From: Acidobacteria bacterium UBA823
GTDB taxonomy: Bacteria; Acidobacteriota; Vicinamibacteria; Vicinamibacterales; UBA823
Direction: 5' to 3'
Assembly: GCA_002296225.1 (NCBI GenBank)
Contig: DBHR01000072.1
Span: 1 to 21,985 of the forward strand
Length of the DNA: 21,985 bases
The translations under genes were made by a program, and so were the position numbers. Shown here one piece after another: positions 17,274 to 21,985 of the stretch. The notes below the pieces were generated by a model. That model saw nothing but the letters and a program-made list of their open reading frames with translations, did not search any database and was not told where the DNA came from. Position 1 is the stretch's first letter. Each line of letters opens with the position of its first letter.

Positions 17274-17308
17274 TTGTTCTAGCGTGAATTTATTGCCTTG
17301 GGTCGATT

Positions 17309-17329
17309 AAGGGGTCTGTTGCACCCCTT
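17309..17329 (+). promoter_or_regulatory. Leader hairpin immediately before the gntR start codon
   Basis: AAGGGGT (17309-17315) pairs perfectly with ACCCCTT (17323-17329) around a 7-nt loop, ending four bases before the ATG at 17334. The left arm AAGGGG is the only purine-rich candidate ribosome-binding sequence nearby, so the hairpin would hide it. No T-tract follows, so termination is unlikely. Translational control or mRNA stability is the plausible role. Confidence 0.45.
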
Positions 17330-17333
17330 CAAT

Positions 17334-18023
17334 ATGCCAGCTGCCGTTCTTGACCTCGAACCGATCGAGACCAGCGATGTCCTGAAAAGCCGGATTTACC
17401 TGCGGCTTAAAGAGGCGATTTGTTCAGTGAACATATATGCCCAGGCAGAGGAGCCCCGGCTCGACGAGCGGCAACTCAGCGAAGCGCTGGGGATCAGCCG
17501 TACGCCGATTCGTGAAGCCTTGGTGCGGTTGGAGCAGGAGGGGTTCATCCGTACGGTTCCCAGAAGAGGTGCCTTCATCGTCCGCAAGACGAGGAAGGAG
17601 ATTCTGGAGATGATTACGGTCTGGGCTGCGCTCGAAAGCATGGCGGCCCGCTTAATCACCTTATACGCAGCCGACGAGGAAATCTCGACGCTCCGCCGGA
17701 TGTTTGCCAAGTTCGACAGGGGAGAAGTGAAAGCGCGGATCGACGAGTATTCAGCAACGAACATCTCGTTCCATCGTGCGATCCTGCAGCTGAGTCGCTG
17801 CGACCTACTGAACCGGCTAGCCGAGAACTTGTTTGTCCACATGCGCTCGATCCGGATTCAGACAATCGGTGACCGTGATCGGGCGAACCAATCGATTATC
17901 GACCACATGCACATTATTGAGGCGCTCGAGAGCCGAGACACCGATGAGGCGGAGCAGCTTGTACGTGAGCATAGCCTGAATCTCAAGACCCACGTCGAGC
18001 AGCATGTGACGTTTTTGGACTAA
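17334..18023 (+). CDS. GntR family transcriptional regulator with FCD ligand-binding domain
   Basis: 229 residues from the ATG at 17334 (MPAAVLDLEPIE). A TTG reading from 17298 is less likely because it would run through the leader hairpin. The N-terminal winged helix-turn-helix is clear at about 44-83 (LDERQLSEALGISRTPIREALVRLEQEGFI, then PRRGAFIV). The all-helical FCD domain follows, with the usual metal-ligand set suggested by NISFHRAI (Asn, His), IIDHMHII (His) and REHSLNLK (His). Such regulators bind small carboxylates through a bound metal. The gene is 45 bp upstream of the oxidoreductase genes on the same strand, with a perfect operator palindrome ahead of it. I infer a local regulator sensing the oxidoreductase substrate, possibly oxalate or a related acid. 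Confidence 0.93.
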   Translation: MPAAVLDLEPIETSDVLKSRIYLRLKEAICSVNIYAQAEEPRLDERQLSEALGISRTPIREALVRLEQEGFIRTVPRRGAFIVRKTRKEILEMITVWAALESMAARLITLYAADEEISTLRRMFAKFDRGEVKARIDEYSATNISFHRAILQLSRCDLLNRLAENLFVHMRSIRIQTIGDRDRANQSIIDHMHIIEALESRDTDEAEQLVREHSLNLKTHVEQHVTFLD

Positions 18024-18068
18024 CGACCCTAACTGATTATTTGGCCGCGAAACTAACGAGGGACGTTC

Positions 18069-19247
18069 ATGATCAAACGCGTAGAGGTGCAATACCGGGG
18101 GGTCTTTCAGAAGACTCTCGGCAAGTACATTGGTGGTGACATCGTTCAAATCGCTAGCCGGATGGGCAAGGTTGCCTTTTCGAACGGGCGTTACAGCGAT
18201 GCCCCTGAGCGCAATGGAATCCCCTGCAAGTATTTTGCGTTCGTATCACCTGACCTGTCCGAAGCGGAGTTGGAGGCCGAGTGCGGGTCTTCGTACAACG
18301 CCGATAACGTCGATGTGTCTGTGGTGGTCGATGACGCCATGGCACAGGGGGTCGAGCCCTGGGGCTGGCATGGTATACGCCCGGTCAATGAGAAGGTAGG
18401 TCACAAGGCTTGCCTGCTGGTGGTCACCCGCCGCAACCATGAGCACCTTCTCAGGTTCACGGCCAAGAAGCCGCAACCCTACCGGTTGGCGACGTTAGAG
18501 GGAGATGCCAGCATGGCCGGTTTGTGGGTTTTTAAGGACGACCTCACGCGCGAGCGTTGTCTTGGTGCCGTTGCCGCCGTGGACCCAGGCATCATCTCTA
18601 TCGAGGCGGTTGAAGAGTATCTGCTGGATACCGGGAAGGACGCGGACCGTGCGCGTGCGGCGCGGGACGCCTACGAGGCGACGCTACGCCGGATCAAGGT
18701 GGTCAATCCGGATCAGGGTATCGACTGGCCGCACGAGATTCCGGTGCTGCCCAAGTGGCATGAGTTCGAAGAGGGCGGCGTTGCGATCCCGGCGGTCAAA
18801 CGAGGCTTTAAGCTAGGGCCACGCGGCCAGAACCGGAACGACGGGTTCAAGCACGGAACCTCCAAGACAGAACGGCCAGTTGTCCGGTTCGATCTCTGCA
18901 TCAAGTGCACGCTTTGTTGGGCCGATTGTCCCGATGAGTGCTTCGACCCGACGGATGACGGACTGTACGACATCAACTACGAAGTGTGCACGGGCTGTCA
19001 TAAGTGCGCGGATGTCTGCCCGGTCAAAGAGTGCATCGTCATGGTCCCCGAACTGCAGTTCGAAGACGAAAAGAGTCCCTGGGAGCAGCACAAGAAAGAC
19101 CCTGCGGGTTACATCCAGTGGGCCGAGGACAAAAAGGGTTCGACGCGTATCCGCTACCGGCATGTCACCGGTGAGGGTGTCGAAAAGTACAAGGCAACAC
19201 CCGTCCCACGAAATATGGATGGGCCAGGACAGAAGGAGGCATTGTGA
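18069..19247 (+). CDS. 2-oxoacid:ferredoxin oxidoreductase, fused gamma-delta subunit (oxalate oxidoreductase-like)
   Basis: 392 residues; the ATG is preceded by GAGGGA seven bases upstream. Residues about 1-195 are the gamma (POR_gamma) domain (RGVFQKTLGKYIGGDI, PVNEKVGHKACLLVV). After a linker, residues about 268-325 form a bacterial 2x[4Fe-4S] ferredoxin domain with CIKCTLCWADC (C277, C280, C283, C287) and CTGCHKCADVC (C307, C310, C313, C317). A polar tail of about 65 residues follows. In pyruvate:ferredoxin oxidoreductases these two domains are often separate subunits. In Moorella oxalate oxidoreductase they are, as I recall, fused in one chain. This subunit passes electrons from the TPP centre of the beta subunit to external ferredoxin. 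The stop overlaps the alpha start (GTGA), indicating translational coupling. Confidence 0.88.
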   Translation: MIKRVEVQYRGVFQKTLGKYIGGDIVQIASRMGKVAFSNGRYSDAPERNGIPCKYFAFVSPDLSEAELEAECGSSYNADNVDVSVVVDDAMAQGVEPWGWHGIRPVNEKVGHKACLLVVTRRNHEHLLRFTAKKPQPYRLATLEGDASMAGLWVFKDDLTRERCLGAVAAVDPGIISIEAVEEYLLDTGKDADRARAARDAYEATLRRIKVVNPDQGIDWPHEIPVLPKWHEFEEGGVAIPAVKRGFKLGPRGQNRNDGFKHGTSKTERPVVRFDLCIKCTLCWADCPDECFDPTDDGLYDINYEVCTGCHKCADVCPVKECIVMVPELQFEDEKSPWEQHKKDPAGYIQWAEDKKGSTRIRYRHVTGEGVEKYKATPVPRNMDGPGQKEAL

Positions 19248-20479
19248 CGACGGCCGCTCAACCAACTGACGTCTGGGAACACGAGCTCTTACTCACCGGC
19301 TGTCAGGCGGTTTCACATGCTGTGAAACTGGCAGACGTCGATGTCATTGCCGCGTATCCGATCCGACCCTACACCGAGGTGATGGACCAGTTGTCGCAGC
19401 TCATTGCGGATGGGGAACTCGACGCCGAGTACATCATCGCCGACAGTGAGCACTCGCAGTTCGAGATCGTGAAGCATGCTAGTTCCGTTGGGGCACGAGC
19501 TTTTGGCGGCAGCAGCGGCACGGGATGGATGTATGGGATGGAAGCGCTGGCAGTGACGGCTACTGATCGCCTCCCGCCGCTCTTTCTTGTCGGCAACCGG
19601 GCGCTTGACGACCCGGGGGCGTTCGGGGTTGAACACAATGACGCGATGTCTGTACGGGATCTCGGTTGGCTGATCTGTTGGGCCAGTACCGCCCAGGAGG
19701 CGCTGGAGCATGTGTTCATTGGCTATCGCGTCGCCGAAGACAAGAGGGTGCGCATGCCGATGGCCTTGGCCATGGACGGCGGCTTTTTGACCCATGCGCA
19801 ACACATGGTGAAGGTGCCGACGTTAGAGGCGGTTAAGCAGTTCCTCCCGCCATACGACCTAGGAGACCGCGTGCTTCATCCGGACAACCCGATTTCTGTC
19901 GCGCCTCAGGTGAATGAAGATTGGGTCATGGAGTTGCGTCGACAGAACTGGGAAGCGGCGCGCAGGGCCAGAGGGGTGATCAAAGAGGCGTATAAGGAGT
20001 TTAACGGCGTCTTTGGCTCGCATGGTTCGCAGTACGACAATCCGTATTTCACCGAGTACATGACGGAAGATGCTGATGCGGTGCTAATCGGCATCGGTGC
20101 GGTGTGTATGCCGACCCAAACGGCAGCCCGGCGTCTACGGGAGAAGGGGCACAAGGTCGGCTATGTCAACCTGCGCTGGTTTAGACCATTCCCGACGGAA
20201 GAGTTGCGCGCCTGCCTGGGGCGGTTCAAGGGCGTAGGGGTCATCGACCGGGACTTCTCCCAAGGATCCCCAGACAACGGCGGGATCCTCCTGCAGGATG
20301 TCCGTTCCTGTCTCTATCCGTTGCGCGGGGACGGTCCTAACGTGATCAATTTCATGGGTGGCCTCGGTGGACGGGATATATCTATTGACGAATGTATCGA
20401 CATGTACGAACGGACCCTGGCGGCCGGCCGTGGCAATGTCCCAGAGGAGATCGTGAGTTGGATTGGCTTGCGGGAATAA
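19244..20479 (+). CDS. 2-oxoacid:ferredoxin oxidoreductase alpha subunit with YPIRP motif (predicted oxalate oxidoreductase alpha)
   Basis: 411 residues; GTG start overlapping the previous stop by four bases, with AAGGAGG at 19233-19239. It covers the pyrimidine-binding domain (about 12-240) and domain II (about 265-390; DAVLIGIGAVC, GYVNLRWFRPFP, GVIDRDFSQG). The substrate motif reads YPIRP (38-42) where pyruvate enzymes have YPITP. The Thr there contacts pyruvate; Arg41 replaces it. IIADSEHSQFE carries Glu69, expected to contact thiamine diphosphate. GNRALDDPGAFG (117-128) supplies Arg119, Asp122 and Phe127, at the spacing I recall for R109, D112 and F117 relative to R31 of Moorella thermoacetica oxalate oxidoreductase. 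The extra positive charge suits the dianion oxalate. Substrate assignment is inference from these residues. Confidence 0.9.
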   Translation: MTTAAQPTDVWEHELLLTGCQAVSHAVKLADVDVIAAYPIRPYTEVMDQLSQLIADGELDAEYIIADSEHSQFEIVKHASSVGARAFGGSSGTGWMYGMEALAVTATDRLPPLFLVGNRALDDPGAFGVEHNDAMSVRDLGWLICWASTAQEALEHVFIGYRVAEDKRVRMPMALAMDGGFLTHAQHMVKVPTLEAVKQFLPPYDLGDRVLHPDNPISVAPQVNEDWVMELRRQNWEAARRARGVIKEAYKEFNGVFGSHGSQYDNPYFTEYMTEDADAVLIGIGAVCMPTQTAARRLREKGHKVGYVNLRWFRPFPTEELRACLGRFKGVGVIDRDFSQGSPDNGGILLQDVRSCLYPLRGDGPNVINFMGGLGGRDISIDECIDMYERTLAAGRGNVPEEIVSWIGLRE

Positions 20480-20587
20480 GCGAGCACTGAGACAGCTAGT
20501 GGACATGCAGGGTCAGTCGATGGGTTCAGCAACTGTTTGCGCGGCACCAACGTGTGGCGTTTACTCGGCGGTAAGAGTTAAGGAAGG
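20480..20587. other. 108-bp spacer between alpha and beta genes
   Basis: An unusually long gap inside an otherwise tight operon. No open frame, convincing promoter, hairpin or repeat was found. It ends with the Shine-Dalgarno AGGAAGG (20581-20587) used by the beta gene. Confidence 0.4.
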
Positions 20588-20596
20588 ATGACGGAC

Positions 20597-21592
20597 ATGG
20601 CAACGACACTCCCGATGATCGACTACGAAAAGATCAAGAAGGTGCACGACGCGCCGCTCGAGGAGTTCTACACCTCTGGTCATCGCACGTGCCAGGGCTG
20701 CGAGTCAGCCTTGGTCATGCGCGATTTCGCTAAGGCTTCCGGCCCGCGGACCATCGCGACGGGTGCCACCGGGTGCATGTATGTGGCGAACACTAGCTAT
20801 CAGACGACGCCCTGGGTCATCCCATGGATGCACACGCAGTTGGGCGCTGGCGGAGCGTCAGCTGTCGGGATGGCGGCTGGCATACGGGCGCTGATGCGCA
20901 AGGGGAAGATCGCTAAAGAGAAAATCAACATCATTAACTTTAGTGGAGATCTCGGCGGGGCCGACATGGGTCTATCGGGAATTTCCGCGGCTCTTCAGAC
21001 CGACTACGACCTACTCATCATCCTCTACGACAACGAGTCGGCGGCCAACACGGACATTCAGGCTACGGGCCTCAGCACCTATGGTGCCGTAACTACGTTC
21101 ACGCCGTCCGGGAAGAAACGTCGGATCATGCAGAGACGATGGAAGAAAAATGTGGCGCCGATGCTCGCCATCGGACACCCAACGTGCCGCTACGTCGCAA
21201 CCGCGAGCGCGACTTTCCCGGCCCTAGACTTCATGAACAAGACGCGAAAGGCGCTGAACGTCGGTGGGCCGACCTTTATCCATACGTTCGACCCCTGTCC
21301 CAAGGGTTGGGACTTTCACCCTGGTTATTCTCGGGAGCTAGGCGAGTTGGGTATTAAGTGCGGTATCTTCCCCCTCTACGAGATCCTGGACGGTAAGGTG
21401 ACCTATACGTATGACCCGCATAAGAAGGGGCGCATCCCCGTTCGTGACTACCTCGTCAAGCAAGGGCGTTTCGCCCATCTGATTGATGAGGACTTCGATT
21501 ACATTCAGGGGATGGTCGATACGATGTGGGAGGAGTGGGAGCTTCCTGGCATCGCTCCGATCAAAAGTGGCTTAGAGATGGCCAGTCGATAG
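20597..21592 (+). CDS. 2-oxoacid:ferredoxin oxidoreductase beta subunit (TPP-binding; predicted oxalate oxidoreductase beta)
   Basis: 331 residues from the ATG at 20597. An ATG at 20588 directly abuts the Shine-Dalgarno AGGAAGG, whereas 20597 leaves nine bases, so the second is chosen. The proximal [4Fe-4S] cluster ligands are visible: CQGC (C32, C35), GATGCMY (C60) and DPCPKGW (C234). The TPP/Mg motif starts at GD (117-118) and continues to DNESAANTDIQ (145-155), with Asn151 aligned to the Asn of the NTGGQ motif in pyruvate enzymes. The motif reads GDLGGADMG, where typical PorB proteins read GDGGT-DIG. No C-terminal extension (domain VII of pyruvate enzymes) is present. With the alpha and gamma-delta subunits it completes a three-chain enzyme that would cleave the 2-oxoacid C-C bond and reduce ferredoxin. 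Confidence 0.92.
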   Translation: MATTLPMIDYEKIKKVHDAPLEEFYTSGHRTCQGCESALVMRDFAKASGPRTIATGATGCMYVANTSYQTTPWVIPWMHTQLGAGGASAVGMAAGIRALMRKGKIAKEKINIINFSGDLGGADMGLSGISAALQTDYDLLIILYDNESAANTDIQATGLSTYGAVTTFTPSGKKRRIMQRRWKKNVAPMLAIGHPTCRYVATASATFPALDFMNKTRKALNVGGPTFIHTFDPCPKGWDFHPGYSRELGELGIKCGIFPLYEILDGKVTYTYDPHKKGRIPVRDYLVKQGRFAHLIDEDFDYIQGMVDTMWEEWELPGIAPIKSGLEMASR

Positions 21593-21605
21593 CCATACTT
21601 GCGGC

Positions 21606-21650
21606 GTACAGACGAAAGGCCGGGGCGGTGCCCCGGCCTTTCGTCTGTAC
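21606..21650. terminator. Perfect 21-bp hairpin between convergent genes, probable bidirectional terminator
   Basis: Bases 21606-21626 are the exact reverse complement of 21630-21650, leaving a 3-nt loop (GGT). The core is GC-rich (GGCCGGGGC) and is flanked within the stem by AAA/TTT. It lies 14 bp after the beta stop and 14 bp before the stop of the minus-strand gene, so it can serve both. A uridine tract is lacking on either side apart from the CTTT inside the right arm. Confidence 0.8.
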
Positions 21651-21663
21651 CGTTAGCGTGGAT

Positions 21664-21985
21664 CTAGAGCGGCCGATTCGGATTGATAATCGTCCGCCAC
21701 ATGTGAGCCGACGGGCTGTTGTCGTAGCCGAGTCCTTCCTTCGGCTGCTTGAACTGGCGCCCGATGACGTCGATGAACGGTTCAAGCGACACTGGCACGG
21801 TGCGGTCGAAGCCGTACTCGTCGTTCATCGTGACCAGACGTGCTTCCATGTACCACTTGTGGCCGCGAGCAAACTTGTATGCTTCTTTGAGGTAGTCGTC
21901 TGGCACGTAATCTACGCCAAAGATCCGGTTGTAGAACTCCGGATATTCGTAGCCGACGGCGGGGTCTGGGAAGAAACGGAGCGGC
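21664..21985 (-). CDS. C-terminal fragment of an unrecognised protein (truncated by window edge)
   Basis: The minus-strand frame is open from the right edge to a stop at 21664, giving 106 residues. It begins PLRFFPDPAVGYEYPEF at the edge, continues FNRI-like NRIFGVDYVPDDY, then HKWYMEARLVTMNDEYGFD, and ends HMWRTIINPNRPL. The GTG at 21906 is in frame but is probably not the start, since similar coding sequence continues upstream of it. It is Tyr/Pro/Trp-rich with no motif I can assign. Convergent to the oxidoreductase operon and sharing its terminator hairpin. Confidence 0.6.
   Translation of the reverse strand, partial: PLRFFPDPAVGYEYPEFYNRIFGVDYVPDDYLKEAYKFARGHKWYMEARLVTMNDEYGFDRTVPVSLEPFIDVIGRQFKQPKEGLGYDNSPSAHMWRTIINPNRPL

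Noticed and set aside
17298..17333. TTG start adding 12 residues to the GntR protein
   Set aside because: A rare start codon with no ribosome-binding site; the added residues run through the leader hairpin, and the ATG at 17334 gives a normal GntR N-terminus.
18069..21592. Assignment as ordinary pyruvate:ferredoxin oxidoreductase
   Set aside because: YPIRP instead of YPITP, the R119/D122/F127 set and lack of a beta-chain C-terminal domain argue against pyruvate, although only an alignment or assay can settle it.
1..21985. CRISPR arrays, insertion sequences, attachment sites or prophage genes
   Set aside because: No regularly spaced repeats, transposase or integrase motifs, or terminal inverted repeats were seen on reading both strands.

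Overview
The window is a GC-rich bacterial chromosome segment with 12 complete and 2 edge-truncated protein genes. No rRNA, tRNA, insertion sequence or CRISPR array was seen. The gene content (exported S9, M14 and M55 peptidases, an AbgB-like M20 amidohydrolase, a DUF1080 protein, an orphan molybdenum hydroxylase subunit, a UbiD decarboxylase) resembles uncultivated Acidobacteriota of the Vicinamibacteria type or similar peptide- and polymer-degrading soil or marine heterotrophs. That placement is inference, since no phylogenetic marker is present.

Layout. 1-3600 (+): the C-terminal part of an M20/AbgB-type amidohydrolase, then an exported S9D glutamyl-endopeptidase-like serine peptidase. 3670-8515 (-): a DUF1080 protein, a 322-bp gap that can fold extensively, a xanthine-dehydrogenase-family molybdopterin subunit with a clear intrinsic terminator, then a DUF362 protein. 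8786-9268 (+): YajQ. 9322-17131 (-): an exported M55 D-aminopeptidase, an exported M14 metallocarboxypeptidase, an isoprenylcysteine-methyltransferase-like membrane protein, a UbiD-family decarboxylase and a 441-aa protein of unknown function.

17257-21650 (+) is the most interesting part. It is a compact regulon: a perfect 17-bp palindrome of GntR-operator type, a 5'-leader hairpin next to the start codon, a GntR/FCD regulator, and three genes for a 2-oxoacid:ferredoxin oxidoreductase in the order fused gamma-delta, alpha, beta. It ends in a 21-bp perfect hairpin. The alpha subunit reads YPIRP where pyruvate:ferredoxin oxidoreductases read YPITP. It also keeps an Arg/Asp/Phe set (R119, D122, F127) at the spacing I recall for Moorella thermoacetica oxalate oxidoreductase (R31, R109, D112, F117; a constant offset of 10). 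The subunit architecture (gamma fused to the two-cluster ferredoxin domain) also fits that enzyme. I therefore predict an oxalate oxidoreductase (oxalate to 2 CO2 plus reduced ferredoxin) under a dedicated GntR regulator.

A partial unrecognised gene on the minus strand runs off the right edge, convergent with this operon.
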